From Thermanaerovibrio acidaminovorans DSM 6589 (GTDB taxonomy: Bacteria; Synergistota; Synergistia; Synergistales; Synergistaceae): DNA of 64,000 bases. Within the stretch, counting starts at the first letter, position 1; every line of letters begins with the position of its first letter. The notes below the pieces were generated by a model. It had not been told where the DNA came from and did no database searches. It saw only the letters and a list, made by a program, of their open reading frames with translations. Positions 54,870 through 63,908 of the stretch are shown here, piece by piece. Location of the stretch: contig NC_013522.1 in NCBI RefSeq assembly GCF_000024905.1, positions 62,001-126,000 on the forward strand, written 5' to 3'. A program made the translations under genes and the position numbers.

Positions 54870-56872
54870 GCGCCGTGTGGGCCCTGGCGGGCAACCCCAA
54901 CGTGGGCAAGACGAGCCTCTTCAACGTGCTCACCGGCTCCCGCCAGAAGGTTGGAAACTGGCCGGGGGTGACGGTGGAGAGGAAGGAGGGGCGGGTCCGG
55001 CTCTCCCGGGGTGAGGCGGTGGTGGTGGACCTGCCGGGCATATACGGCCTGGGGGCCACGTCGGTGGACGAGCAGATCGCCAGCCAGTTCATCTCCCAGG
55101 AGGAGGTGAAGGGGGTCATCCTGGTGCTGGACGCCTCCTGCCTGGATAGGAGCCTGTACCTGGCCCTCCAGATTCGGGAGAGGGGCAAGCCGGTGCTCTG
55201 TGCCCTCAACATGGTGGACCTGGCGGAGAAGCGGGGCATAAGGGTGGACCTTAAGGCCCTGGAGGGGGCCCTGGGGGTCCGGGTGGTGCCCACCGTGGCC
55301 CGCACCGGCCAGGGGGTGGAGGATCTGCTCCGGTGTCTGGAGGAGGAGTCCCTGCCCGGAGGGACGATCCAGGTGGACTACGGCCCGGAGTTGTCCACCT
55401 CCCTGGCCAGGCTGGAGGGTTTCCTTGCCTCCCACGCGGACAAGCTCCCAGTGAGCCCCCAGGTGGGGGCGGTGATGGCCGCCGAGGGGGATCCCCGGAT
55501 ATGGGCCCTGCTGGAGGACCACCGGGAGCAACTGGACCAGCTGGTCAGGCGGGAGAGCCTGCGGCTGGAGGAGGCCATGGGCATGGACCTGGAGACCGCC
55601 TTGATGGAGCGCCGGTGGGCCATGGTTAGCTCCATCGCCTCCCGGTGCGTCACCTTCGACCCTTCCGCCAAGGCCTCCGACAGTCTGGACGACCGGCTGG
55701 ACCGGATCTTCACCAACCGCTTCCTTGGGCTGCCCCTGTTCCTCCTGGTGGCCTGGGGGATGTTCAAGCTCACCTTCGCCCTGGGAACCCCCCTGGCGGA
55801 CCGGCTGGACGAGCTCTTCGGCTCCCTGGGGGAGTGGGCCGGCGGGGTACTCCAATCCGCCGGGGCGTCGGAGATCCTCATGTCCCTGGTCTCCGACGGG
55901 ATAATAGGAGGCATCGGGTCCGTGCTGGTCTTCGTGCCCCACATATTCATCCTCTTCGCCCTCATATCGGTTTTGGAGGACTCGGGCTACATGGCCCGGG
56001 GGGCCTTCGTGATGGACCGGGTGATGAGGGCCCTGGGCCTCCACGGCAAGAGCTTCATCCCCATGCTGCTGGGCTTCGGCTGTAGCGTGCCAGCCATGAT
56101 GGCCACCCGGATCCTGGACAGCCCCAGGGACCGGAAGATAGCCCTGCTCTCCATACCGTTCATATCCTGCTCCGCCCGGCTGCCGGTGCTGGTCCTCTTC
56201 GCCGGCGCATTCTTCCCCCATGCGGCGGGGAACGTGGTGTTCGGCATGTACCTCTTGGGCATGGGGGTGGCCATCCTGTCCGCCAAACTCTTCTCGGGCA
56301 CCATCTTCAAGGGGGAGCCCTCCCAGTTCATCATGGAGCTGCCCCCCTACCGGTTGCCCCAGCCTAGGGCGGTGATCATGAGCGCCTCCACGCGGGCCAT
56401 GGCCTTCGTCCGGAAGGCGGGCACCTTCATCTTGGGCACGGTGATCCTCATCTGGGCCCTGGCGAACCTGCCCCTGGGTGTGGAGTACGCCTCGGAGGAG
56501 AGTCTCATCGGCCGCTTGGGCTCCGCCATAGCCCCCCTCCTGGAGCCCCTGGGCTTCGGCTTCTGGCAGGCGGGGGTCTCCCTGGTGTTCGGGTTCCTGG
56601 CCAAGGAGGTGGTGATAGGCGCCTTGGGCACCGTGCTGGGAGTGGGGGAGGAGGGACTCTCCTCCGTCCTGGGGGGCCTCTTCAGCCCCGCCAGCGCCCT
56701 GGCCTTCATGGTGATGACCCTCCTATACGTGCCATGCGTGGCCGCCATGGGGACCCTGTACAAGGAGAGCGGCAGCCTCAAGTGGGCCCTGTTCGGTGCG
56801 GTCTACAGCACCTCGGTGGGGTACCTGGCGGCCCTCCTGACCTACCGGCTGGCCCTGGTCATGGGTCTTTAA
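54866..56872 (+). CDS. feoB: Ferrous iron transporter FeoB
   Basis: 668 residues. G domain: G1 ALAGNPNVGKTSLFN, G2 VTVERKEG, G3 VVDLPGIYGLGATSVDEQIA, G4 ALNMVDLAEKRGI, G5-like VPTVARTGQG. The transmembrane core has two Gate domains, with YMARGAFVMDRVMRALGLHG, SFIPMLLGFGCSVPAMMATR, and GFLAKEVVIGALGTVLGVGE. The length is shorter than E. coli FeoB (773) but typical of other phyla. It imports Fe2+. ATG 54866 overlaps the feoA stop. The preceding in-frame region is a shadow. Confidence 0.97.
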   Translation: MSAVWALAGNPNVGKTSLFNVLTGSRQKVGNWPGVTVERKEGRVRLSRGEAVVVDLPGIYGLGATSVDEQIASQFISQEEVKGVILVLDASCLDRSLYLALQIRERGKPVLCALNMVDLAEKRGIRVDLKALEGALGVRVVPTVARTGQGVEDLLRCLEEESLPGGTIQVDYGPELSTSLARLEGFLASHADKLPVSPQVGAVMAAEGDPRIWALLEDHREQLDQLVRRESLRLEEAMGMDLETALMERRWAMVSSIASRCVTFDPSAKASDSLDDRLDRIFTNRFLGLPLFLLVAWGMFKLTFALGTPLADRLDELFGSLGEWAGGVLQSAGASEILMSLVSDGIIGGIGSVLVFVPHIFILFALISVLEDSGYMARGAFVMDRVMRALGLHGKSFIPMLLGFGCSVPAMMATRILDSPRDRKIALLSIPFISCSARLPVLVLFAGAFFPHAAGNVVFGMYLLGMGVAILSAKLFSGTIFKGEPSQFIMELPPYRLPQPRAVIMSASTRAMAFVRKAGTFILGTVILIWALANLPLGVEYASEESLIGRLGSAIAPLLEPLGFGFWQAGVSLVFGFLAKEVVIGALGTVLGVGEEGLSSVLGGLFSPASALAFMVMTLLYVPCVAAMGTLYKESGSLKWALFGAVYSTSVGYLAALLTYRLALVMGL

Positions 56873-56888
56873 GGGGGGGACAAGGTCC

Positions 56889-57575
56889 ATGAACCTTCAG
56901 ACCTCGACCCCGGAGCTGGACCAGTCCCCCTGGGGGGCCTGGCGGCAGTCCGACCCCTTCCGGCGATACCCGGTGATGTGGCTCCTGGATGGGAACACTC
57001 GGCTCCACTCCATCCGGGTCATGGGGATCGCCGTCCGGATCGGCAGGGCCGCAGGCCTCGAGGGACCCCGGCTGGAGACCCTCTCCACTGCGGCGCTCCT
57101 CCACGACGTGGGGAAGGTGAAGGTCCCCGAGGGGGTTCTGCTCAAGGGGGGCGTCCTGAACGATCACGAAAAGGCCATGATCCAGCGTCACCCGGTCCAC
57201 TCGGCGGAGATCCTCTCCTCCGAGGGGTTCGACCCGGAGGTGGTGGAGGCGGTGCGGCACCACCACGAGAGGTTCGACGGCCGGGGATACCCGGACGGCC
57301 TGTCGGGGAACCGGATCCCCCTCCTCTCCAGGATCATAGCCCTGGCGGACTCCTTCGACGCCATGACCTCCCACCGGCCATACCGGAGGGCCATGGGGGT
57401 CTCCCAGGCCCTGGGGGAGATATGGCACCACCGGGGGGACCAGTTCGACCCCATGCTGGCGGAGCTCTTCGTGGCCCTCTTCGACGAGAGACCCTTGGAG
57501 GGAATCCCCTGCGATCCCCATGTGCCCCACCGGGACCTGATGCACTCCGTCCGGGTCCACCGGGAGGCGTGCTAG
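56889..57575 (+). CDS. Stand-alone HD-GYP domain protein
   Basis: 228 residues, almost all HD-GYP: TALHSIRV-like NTRLHSIRVMGIAVRIGRAA, STAALLHDVGKVKVPEGVLL (HD), HPVHSAEILSSEGFDPEVVE, AVRHHHERFDGRGYPDGLSG (GYP) and IIALADSFDAMTSHRPYRRA. Expected to degrade c-di-GMP. It follows feoB by 16 bases and may be co-transcribed with it, so iron supply and c-di-GMP could be linked. It has no sensor domain of its own. Confidence 0.92.
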   Translation: MNLQTSTPELDQSPWGAWRQSDPFRRYPVMWLLDGNTRLHSIRVMGIAVRIGRAAGLEGPRLETLSTAALLHDVGKVKVPEGVLLKGGVLNDHEKAMIQRHPVHSAEILSSEGFDPEVVEAVRHHHERFDGRGYPDGLSGNRIPLLSRIIALADSFDAMTSHRPYRRAMGVSQALGEIWHHRGDQFDPMLAELFVALFDERPLEGIPCDPHVPHRDLMHSVRVHREAC

Positions 57576-57652
57576 ACATATAGATGGGTCGAGAACCGAA
57601 AACCAAAATTTGACGCGCTACGGTCGGTTGTCCGTTCCTTCCTCCTTCGAAG

Positions 57653-57686
57653 GTCCAGGGCCCCGGGGTCACCCGGGGCCCTGGAC
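57653..57686 (+). terminator. 15-bp-stem hairpin terminator after the feo/HD-GYP genes
   Basis: Perfect arms GTCCAGGGCCCCGGG (57653-57667) and CCCGGGGCCCTGGAC (57672-57686) with loop GTCA. Only TGTTGC follows, so it is a strong hairpin without a real T tract. The rest of 57576-57776 is an AT-richer upstream region of the chemoreceptor gene, with TATATA at 57736 but no clear -35. Confidence 0.6.
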
Positions 57687-57776
57687 TGTTGCGGATCTCT
57701 AACGTCCCCTTAGGGAAATCTAAATGCTTATGGGCTATATATCCCGGGTGAGACATGAAGAACGGAGGGATCCAGG

Positions 57777-59642
57777 ATGATCTTTTTTCGATCCTTAGGA
57801 GTTAGGGGCAGAGTTCTTTTTCTCCTTGGGGCCTCCCTTGGGGCACTTATTGCGGTGGGATCCTTGGGCTGTCTGTCCACCCGGGGGGTTCTATCCTCCA
57901 TGGAGGCAATGAGATCCCGATGCCTGGATTCGGTCCGGGAGCTTACGCGAATGGAGGCAAATCTCGCCAAGGCGAAGGGCAACGTCTACGATCTGATCTT
58001 CCTGGATAGGACCAAGGAGAAGGACGCGGTAACCGCTGATATAGCCGAGTGGGAAGTGGAGCAGTGGAGCTCCCAGTGCCGGGAGCTGATAGATAGGTTC
58101 AAGGGGGCTCCGCTGGATTCCTTCGAGGCGGAGCGGCTGGAAGCTCTCGCTGACGCCATGAAGGAGTGGGACTCGGTCAGAGGCATGACTTTGAAACTGG
58201 CGAAGGAGGGGAGGCGGGATGAGGCGCTGGTGAATTTCAAGGAGGAGGAGCTGCCCGCCATGTCCAAGGTGCTGAAGGGGCTGGAGGTGCTTGGGGATCA
58301 CAGATCGGAGCTGGCGGGGGGCATATCGTCCCGGGTGGCCCGCCGGGCCTACCGCTGGTCCCTCCTGGTGGCTCTGATCGCCGCCGGCGCATTCTGGGGA
58401 CTCCTTGTGCTGGGGTTGTCCCTATCCAACTCCATATCCAAGCCCCTCGGCGGGGTGATGGACGCCATGGATCGACTCTCCCGTGGAGACGTTGCCCCTT
58501 CCGGTGACTCCCTGGTGGACTCACCGGTGCCCGAACTGTCCCGTCTTGCCCGGGGGGTGGCCAATGCGGTGGAGCAGGTGAGGGATTCGATCCTGGAGGT
58601 TCGGCGTTGTGCCCGGGAGCTGCTGGACCGGTCCTGTGAGTTCACGTCCTTGTCCGAGCGGGCCGGCGAGGGGGCCGCCCGGGCGGCCCAGGGGGTCGAT
58701 TCTCTGGCGGAGCGGCTGGAGGAGCTGATGGAGTCCTCCCGATGCATGGCCGCATCGGTGGAGGAGCTGTCCCAGGGGGTACAGCGGCTGTCCCATAGTT
58801 GCGCCCGGATGGTCCGGCAGTCCCAGGAGGCCCGGTCCGCAGGCCTACTGGGGGCCCAGATGGTCCAGCGGCTGTCCCAGGGGCTGGAGGGCATGGCTTC
58901 CCACGCGGAGGGGGCCGCCCAGAGGTTGGAGGGCCTTGACAGGAGGGCGTCGGATATCCGGGGCTTCGTGTCCCGGATAGAGGAGCTGTCGGATCAGACC
59001 AACCTGCTGGCGCTGAACGCCGCCATAGAGGCCGCCCGGGCGGGGGACCAGGGCAGGGGGTTCGCAGTGGTGGCCGAGGAGGTCCGGAAGCTGGCGGAGG
59101 AGACCCGGGGGGCGGCGGTGACCATAGCCCAACTGGCCCAGGGGATCCAGGGGGACGTGGCCTCCGTGGCGGAGGCGGCTAACGGGAGCCTCCATGGGTG
59201 TCTGGCCTCCAGGGACCTGGCGGAACAGGCCCGGGGGGCAATAGATACCATGATGGGCCTGCTGGAGGAGATGAGCTCCGACACCGGGGAGCTGGCGTCG
59301 GTGGCGGAGCGGCAGGCGACCTACAGCCAGGAGATGGCCGCCACCGTCCGGGATATGTCCGCCATGGCAGGCCAGGCCTTCCTGGAGTCCCGAAGGGTCA
59401 GGATGGAGGTGCAGGGTCTTGAGGAGGAGGCCAACCTGGTGGCCCTGGGAGCCAGGGAGGTGGAGGCCCTCTCGTACGCCCTGGGAGAGGCGGTGGGGCG
59501 CTTCCGAGTGGAGCCGTCTCTGACCCAGGTGGATCTGGAGGTGGACAAGCCTTTGGAGAAGGACCAGGGCCTGGTGGATATGACCCCATGGGTTGAAAAA
59601 ATCCCCCTGGAGGGTTACCCTTCCCATGTGGCGGCGATATGA
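57777..59642 (+). CDS. Methyl-accepting chemotaxis protein
   Basis: 621 residues. TM1 at about 11-33, a periplasmic four-helix-bundle sensor (about 34-188, starting [20 protein letters not shown]), TM2 at about 192-217 ([19 protein letters not shown]), HAMP, then the cytoplasmic helical hairpin. Its tip is [20 protein letters not shown] followed by [20 protein letters not shown]. It signals to CheA/CheW, which are not in this window. The C-terminal end lacks a CheR-binding pentapeptide. ATG 57777 follows CGGAGGGATCC. Confidence 0.95.
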   Translation: MIFFRSLGVRGRVLFLLGASLGALIAVGSLGCLSTRGVLSSMEAMRSRCLDSVRELTRMEANLAKAKGNVYDLIFLDRTKEKDAVTADIAEWEVEQWSSQCRELIDRFKGAPLDSFEAERLEALADAMKEWDSVRGMTLKLAKEGRRDEALVNFKEEELPAMSKVLKGLEVLGDHRSELAGGISSRVARRAYRWSLLVALIAAGAFWGLLVLGLSLSNSISKPLGGVMDAMDRLSRGDVAPSGDSLVDSPVPELSRLARGVANAVEQVRDSILEVRRCARELLDRSCEFTSLSERAGEGAARAAQGVDSLAERLEELMESSRCMAASVEELSQGVQRLSHSCARMVRQSQEARSAGLLGAQMVQRLSQGLEGMASHAEGAAQRLEGLDRRASDIRGFVSRIEELSDQTNLLALNAAIEAARAGDQGRGFAVVAEEVRKLAEETRGAAVTIAQLAQGIQGDVASVAEAANGSLHGCLASRDLAEQARGAIDTMMGLLEEMSSDTGELASVAERQATYSQEMAATVRDMSAMAGQAFLESRRVRMEVQGLEEEANLVALGAREVEALSYALGEAVGRFRVEPSLTQVDLEVDKPLEKDQGLVDMTPWVEKIPLEGYPSHVAAI

Positions 59643-59673
59643 TTAGCCAACTTTAATTGATCTGGAGACAGAG

Positions 59674-60498
59674 GTGAAGCGGTTGATAAGGCTCTTGGCT
59701 TTGGACATGGACGGCACCATCCTGGATGAGGGGGGAGTCCTACCCCCCCGGAGGGCGGAGCTGCTCCGGGAGCTGGCGGATGAGGGGATCAGGATAACCT
59801 TCGTCACCGGCCGAATGTTCCGCTCCGCGGTCCGTTACGGGGAGATGGTGCCCCTTGGGGCCCCGTTGGTGGCCTACAACGGGGCCATGATAGTGGACCT
59901 CATGGGGGTCATGTGGTACCACGATCCGATCCCGGAGGAGGAGACCAGGCGGGTGCTGGGTTTCTTCCGGGACTGGGGGGTATACGTGCAGGCCTACAAC
60001 CGGGAGGAGCTCTGGGTGGAGGAGGCCACATCCCCCGCGTCCCGGTACTACGCCCGGCTGTCCGGGGTGGAGCCCACCCAGGTGGGGGATGACCTGTACA
60101 GGGGAGGCTTCGCCTCCACAAAGATCCTGGCGGTGGAGGAGGACCCAAAGAGGATGGAGGAGCTGATCCGGGAGGCCAGGTCCAGTTTCCCGTCCCTGGA
60201 CTTTTACACCTCCAAGGGACAGTTCCTGGAGGTGATGCTGAAGGGGGTCAACAAGGGCAGGTCCCTGGAGATGCTGATCTACTTCCTGGGGATCCAGAAG
60301 GACCAGGTGCTGGTCATGGGGGACGGGGACAACGACAGCCACATGCTGAGCTCCTTCCCCAACTCGGTGGCGGTTGCCGGTGCCTCCGATCTGGCCAAGA
60401 GGTCCGCCCGGTTCGTTGTGCCCCAGGGGGCGGAGCCGGTGGAGTGGATAAGGGATAACGTCATCTGCGGTGCGGAGCCCTGCCGCTGCGGCGGTTGA
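59674..60498 (+). CDS. Cof-type HAD phosphatase
   Basis: 274 residues, HAD family IIB. Motif I RLLALDMDGTILDEGG (nucleophile Asp), motif II FVTGR, motif III Lys in VNKGRSLEMLIYFLGIQKDQ and motif IV VMGDGDNDSHMLSSFPNSVA. These hydrolyse sugar phosphates, pyridoxal phosphate or FMN; which one is not predictable. The N-terminus begins GTG 59674 after GGAGACAGAG. The C-terminus ends CGAEPCRCGG, an unusual Cys pair. Confidence 0.92.
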   Translation: MKRLIRLLALDMDGTILDEGGVLPPRRAELLRELADEGIRITFVTGRMFRSAVRYGEMVPLGAPLVAYNGAMIVDLMGVMWYHDPIPEEETRRVLGFFRDWGVYVQAYNREELWVEEATSPASRYYARLSGVEPTQVGDDLYRGGFASTKILAVEEDPKRMEELIREARSSFPSLDFYTSKGQFLEVMLKGVNKGRSLEMLIYFLGIQKDQVLVMGDGDNDSHMLSSFPNSVAVAGASDLAKRSARFVVPQGAEPVEWIRDNVICGAEPCRCGG

Positions 60499-60501
60499 GG
60501 C

Positions 60502-60529
60502 CCGGGGGGGAGGTTCGCCTCCCCCCCGG
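60502..60529. terminator. UUCG-capped bidirectional terminator
   Basis: Perfect 12-bp arms CCGGGGGGGAGG (60502-60513) and CCTCCCCCCCGG (60518-60529) closed by the very stable loop TTCG. It separates the Cof-type gene from convergent deoC. Confidence 0.75.
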
Positions 60530-60539
60530 CTTCGGTGAC

Positions 60540-61211
60540 CTACCTGAAGCGCTTGTCCCACTGGTCCAGGATCTCCAGAGAGGAGCTGGTGCCTATCCGG
60601 TCCGCCCCGGCGGAGAGCATGGCCAGCATCTTGCTCAGGTCCCTTATGCCCCCCGAGGCCTTCACCCCCAGCCGGTTGCCAACGGTCTTCCGGATCAGCC
60701 GTACGGACCACTCCTCCGCGCCGCCGAAGAACCCGGTGGAGGTCTTCACGAACGACGCCCCCGAGTCCCGGGCCAGCTGACAGGCCTTCACTATGGCCCC
60801 CTCGTCCCACAGGGCGGTCTCGATTATCACCTTCACCGGGCGCCCTTGGGCGGAGGATATTACCGCCTCAACGTCCCGCTGGACCTGGTCGTAGCTGCCG
60901 GAGGCGAAGAGGGACAGGTTCATCACCATGTCGATCTCGTCCGCCCCGTCGTCCACGCACATCCTGGTCTCCAGCACCTTGGCCTCCGTGTAGGTGCTCC
61001 CCAGGGGGAAGCCCACCACCGCCACCACCTTGGTCCTGCTCCCGTCGGTCACGTTGGCCGCCATCTTGACGTGGCAGGGCTGCAGCACCACCGCCCCCAG
61101 CCCGGCCTCCACCGAGTCGGATATCCCCCGGCGGATGGCGTTCACATCCGTATCCGGCTTGAGGAAAGCGTGCTCTATCTTGGCCGCCAGCTCCCTGCGA
61201 TCCAAATTCAT
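60540..61211 (-). CDS. deoC: Deoxyribose-phosphate aldolase
   Basis: 223 residues. It cleaves 2-deoxyribose-5-phosphate to acetaldehyde and glyceraldehyde-3-phosphate. VVAVVGFPLGSTYTEAKVLE, GADEIDMVMNLSLFASGSYD (catalytic Asp), FVKTSTGFFGGAEEWS (Schiff-base Lys) and VKASGGIRDLSKMLAMLSAG (second Lys) are all present. ATG 61211 lies two bases after GGAGG, and TTG 61205 at eight bases is an alternative. The acetaldehyde product is also the eut intermediate. The genes are not linked. Confidence 0.96.
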   Translation of the reverse strand: MNLDRRELAAKIEHAFLKPDTDVNAIRRGISDSVEAGLGAVVLQPCHVKMAANVTDGSRTKVVAVVGFPLGSTYTEAKVLETRMCVDDGADEIDMVMNLSLFASGSYDQVQRDVEAVISSAQGRPVKVIIETALWDEGAIVKACQLARDSGASFVKTSTGFFGGAEEWSVRLIRKTVGNRLGVKASGGIRDLSKMLAMLSAGADRIGTSSSLEILDQWDKRFR

Positions 61212-61259
61212 CACCTCCGCGGTCTTAATCGGCGCTTTCATGTTATCACGTCACGGCGT

Positions 61260-62489
61260 CTAGTTGGGTTCCACCCGGACCCACAGGTCCGGAGAGACGT
61301 CATCCACCGGCAGGAACCCCCGGTGGACCACCAGGGCCCGCCTCTCCCCCTGGTCGGTGACGCCCCCCAGGTCGGATACGTAGAGGGTGAGGCCTCCACC
61401 CTTGAGGCAGTAGCGGTAGCCCAGGTGGTCATGGGTGTTCTCCTGCCAGATCTCGAACCTGTCCTTGAACCGATCCTTCATGAAACTCATGGTGCCGATC
61501 CCGTCGTAGGTCTTGTAGCGGTCAGAGGAGCTCTCCACCTGGACCACCGTCCCCGTCGGGTCGAACAGTATTCTAAGCCCCGGGTATTTGACCCCCGGCT
61601 GGTCCTTGAGGGTGACCGAGTTGTAGGTCCAGACCTCGTACGCCCTGCCGGACACGTCCAGCCCGTCGGATCCGTTGGGCTCCCCCAGGGTCTCCAGCAC
61701 CTGGTCCCGGCTCATTCCGATCTCCACTGGCCCCAGGGACCTGCCGGGCACCACCAGAAGGTTCCGGTCGTTAGGGATGCCCAGCATGGCGTTGGCCGCG
61801 TCCAGCCCGTGCCGGGCCCCCCGATGATCCGGCGAGAGCTCCAGGGTGCGCTCGAAGGCCCACCGGGCCCCCTCGAAGTCCTTGAGCTGGAAGAGGTCCT
61901 TGGCGTCCATGAGGACCCGCTCCGGGTCCCTATCCCGCTCGGCGGACAGCTTGAGGTGCTTGATGGCCATATCGTGGCTTCCCACCCGGCGGTACGCCTC
62001 CGCCAGGAGGCGGTTGGAGTAGGGGGAGGAGCTGGAGAGCTTCTGGGCCCTCTTGAGGGGGCCTAAGGCCTCCTCGGGGCGGCCCAGGCTTAGCAGGATC
62101 CGGCCCTTGCCCAGCAGGGGACGCGGGTCCTTGGGGTCCAGTCGGGACTGGAGGTCGAAGCTGTCCATGGCGTCGTTGAGGCGCCCCAGCCTCTCCTGGC
62201 AGAGGGCGATCCGGAGCACCACGTCCTTCCTCACGGGCCTCAGCTGGTACACCCGCTGATAGACCGGGAGGGCCTCCGCGTACCGGCCCGCCCGATAGAG
62301 GTCCTCCGCCTCCATGAAGAGCCTCTCGGGGAGCACCTTGGTCCTGTAGTGCCACCACCCGCCGCCCAAGAAGGCCATGAGCATCACGAGGCCTATGAGC
62401 CCCAGGGTCCCCTTTGAGACGGTCCTGGGCTCCTTTGGGGGGGGGTTCTCCAGTGGGGGCTCCTCCGTCCTTTGCTGGTCCTGTCTCAT
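61260..62489 (-). CDS. Membrane-anchored TPR protein
   Basis: 409 residues. A cytoplasmic Pro-rich N-terminus (EEPPLENPPPKEP), one TM segment (about 25-44, GTLGLIGLVMLMAFLGGGWW) and about five TPR units (about 55-250: AEDLYRAGRYAEALPVYQRV, ALCQERLGRLNDAMDSFDLQ, GRILLSLGRPEEALGPLKRA, AEAYRRVGSHDMAIKHLKLS). A C-terminal beta-rich domain (about 255-409: VEIGMSRDQVLETLGEPNGS) resembles SmpA/BamE-like repeats (GMTxxQVxxxLGxP). Probably a scaffold at the cell envelope; function unknown. ATG 62489 follows GGAGGGATCGG. Confidence 0.75.
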   Translation of the reverse strand: MRQDQQRTEEPPLENPPPKEPRTVSKGTLGLIGLVMLMAFLGGGWWHYRTKVLPERLFMEAEDLYRAGRYAEALPVYQRVYQLRPVRKDVVLRIALCQERLGRLNDAMDSFDLQSRLDPKDPRPLLGKGRILLSLGRPEEALGPLKRAQKLSSSSPYSNRLLAEAYRRVGSHDMAIKHLKLSAERDRDPERVLMDAKDLFQLKDFEGARWAFERTLELSPDHRGARHGLDAANAMLGIPNDRNLLVVPGRSLGPVEIGMSRDQVLETLGEPNGSDGLDVSGRAYEVWTYNSVTLKDQPGVKYPGLRILFDPTGTVVQVESSSDRYKTYDGIGTMSFMKDRFKDRFEIWQENTHDHLGYRYCLKGGGLTLYVSDLGGVTDQGERRALVVHRGFLPVDDVSPDLWVRVEPN

Positions 62490-62572
62490 GGGGCCGATCC
62501 CTCCGTTTTGGTTTAAGTATCTTTTCTTCCACAGGGTAGATTTTACCAGACCCCGGCGGGGGGGACATATAA

Positions 62573-62608
62573 ACAAAACAGGGCGGCCCGTTTCTTTGGG
62601 GCCGCCCT
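62573..62608 (-). terminator. Intrinsic terminator of the small-protein unit
   Basis: Minus strand: AGGGCGGCCC (62608-62599), loop of nine, GGGCCGCCCT (62589-62580), then GTTTTGTTTAT. It is 47 bases downstream of the 34-residue ORF. Confidence 0.8.
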
Positions 62609-62655
62609 GGATGAGAGAGGGGAGTGGAGAAGAGGGGATTTGATCCCCCGGTGGT

Positions 62656-62760
62656 CTACATGGCCACCCTGCGGATCAGATCGTAGATATCGCTCTCAAT
62701 CTTAGCATTTCCGGCGAGAACCATTTCCATCTTTATTATGTAGTTGGGATCGAAGATCAT
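62656..62760 (-). CDS. 34-residue small protein of unknown function
   Basis: Minus strand from ATG 62760: MIFDPNYIIKMEMVLAGNAK then IESDIYDLIRRVAM and TAG. GGAGGTGTATTGAGAA stands before the ATG (ribosome site, spacing about 11). A consensus promoter upstream (62830-62858) and an intrinsic terminator downstream make a compact transcription unit of about 250 bases. The peptide is amphipathic and not obviously a membrane peptide or toxin. No family was recognised. The RNA itself could alternatively be the functional product. Confidence 0.6.
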   Translation of the reverse strand: MIFDPNYIIKMEMVLAGNAKIESDIYDLIRRVAM

Positions 62761-62829
62761 TTCTCAATACACCTCCTTGATTTTCTTTCACTGGCCGTGA
62801 TCCGGCGGGTCTCTCTTTTTCGTGAACAA

Positions 62830-62858
62830 ATGATACGCCTGGGTTTATTGTCTGTCAA
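62830..62858 (-). promoter_or_regulatory. Near-consensus promoter of the small-protein unit
   Basis: Minus strand: TTGACA (62858-62853), 17-bp spacer, TATCAT (62835-62830). The start would be near 62823, about 63 bases before the ATG. Its boxes are the closest to consensus in this window. Confidence 0.8.
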
Positions 62859-62950
62859 CACGCTACTTTTACCCCAATGGGGCGTTTCCGGTTGATTTTT
62901 GTGGAGTTTCGCCCGGGTTCCGGCGGCGCACCTTGGATTTGTAAGGGGCG

Positions 62951-62979
62951 TTGGCGGAGGGGCGGGGATGTGGGATAAT
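62951..62979 (+). promoter_or_regulatory. Promoter of the DUF2156-type gene
   Basis: TTGGCG (62951-62956), 17-bp spacer, GATAAT (62974-62979). The predicted start is near 62986, only a few bases before the coding start. Confidence 0.55.
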
Positions 62980-62993
62980 CAACACAAAGGACG

Positions 62994-63881
62994 GTGTGGG
63001 TCTTGGAATATAATAGGATATCTCTGTCAATGCAGGACGACTACCTGGCCCTGCTGGACCTAACGGGCTCCGTTACCGCGGACCACTGTTTCCCCGTCCT
63101 CTTCGGCTGGGACCAGGCACTGGAGTATAGGCTTATGTTCCACGATGGCCTCTGCTGGATAAGGCAGGAGAGGCCCAGGCCCGTATATCTGGCCCCGGTG
63201 GGGGACTGGCAAGGCCGGGACTGGGAGCGGGAGCTGGCCCTACACCTGCCACTCGGGGCGGAGGTGCTGTCCGTGCCTGAGGAGCTGGCGCTGGAGTGGG
63301 GGCGACAACTCGGTGGGCGGATCCTTCTGGAGGAGGACAGGGATGCCTTCGAGTACCTGCATCTCACCGAGGACCTGGCGCACCTCAAGGGGAACCGCTA
63401 CATGAGGAAGCGAAACCACGTTAACCGGTTCGCCAGGCAGTTCGGCTACCGGTACGTGGAGATGACCTCCGGCGACCTGGAACGCATCATGGACTTCCAG
63501 CGCCGGTGGTGCGCCGCCCGGGACTGCAGTGGGTCCTTCGTGCTGGAGGGGGAGAACCGGGCGATCATGCGAGTCCTGGATAACTACCAGGCCCTGAGGG
63601 GCCTAGTGGGGGGATACGTGGAGGTGGGAGGCTCCGTGGTGGCCTACGCAATCGGGGAGGGCCGGGGTGATACCCTATTCGTTCACTTCGAGAAGGGGGA
63701 CCCCGCTTACGGGAGCGTCTACCAGGTGATAAACCGGGAGTTCGCCCTCCACAACCTGGGCTTCAAGTTCCTGAACCGGGAGGAGGACATGGGTGACCCG
63801 GGTCTCAGGGATGCCAAGATGTCCTACCTGCCCATGGACTTCGTCCGGAAGCACCGGGCGGTGCTCCGTCCAGGGAGCTGA
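62994..63881 (+). CDS. DUF2156-type GNAT-fold acyltransferase-like protein
   Basis: 295 residues. Two GNAT-like halves, with the diagnostic segment LKGNRYMRKRNHVNRFARQF near the middle and YAIGEGRGDTLFVHFEKGDP, YQVINREFALHNLGFKFLNR and EEDMGDPGLRDAKMSY near the end. Relatives include phosphatidylglycerol lysyltransferase C-domains and uncharacterised DUF2156 proteins. The substrate is unknown. The start may be GTG 62994 or TTG 63003, and AAAGGA lies just upstream. Confidence 0.8.
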   Translation: MWVLEYNRISLSMQDDYLALLDLTGSVTADHCFPVLFGWDQALEYRLMFHDGLCWIRQERPRPVYLAPVGDWQGRDWERELALHLPLGAEVLSVPEELALEWGRQLGGRILLEEDRDAFEYLHLTEDLAHLKGNRYMRKRNHVNRFARQFGYRYVEMTSGDLERIMDFQRRWCAARDCSGSFVLEGENRAIMRVLDNYQALRGLVGGYVEVGGSVVAYAIGEGRGDTLFVHFEKGDPAYGSVYQVINREFALHNLGFKFLNREEDMGDPGLRDAKMSYLPMDFVRKHRAVLRPGS

Positions 63882-63908
63882 TCGGGACCTTAGAAGGGAG
63901 GAGATGGG

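Noticed and set aside
57690-57776. Sigma-28 type promoter ahead of the chemoreceptor gene
   Set aside because: TAAATGCT and GCTATATA are present, but the spacing is five bases instead of about eleven.
60495-62066. 523-codon plus-strand frame opposite deoC and the TPR gene
   Set aside because: Low-complexity composition. It crosses the UUCG terminator and two well-supported genes on the other strand.
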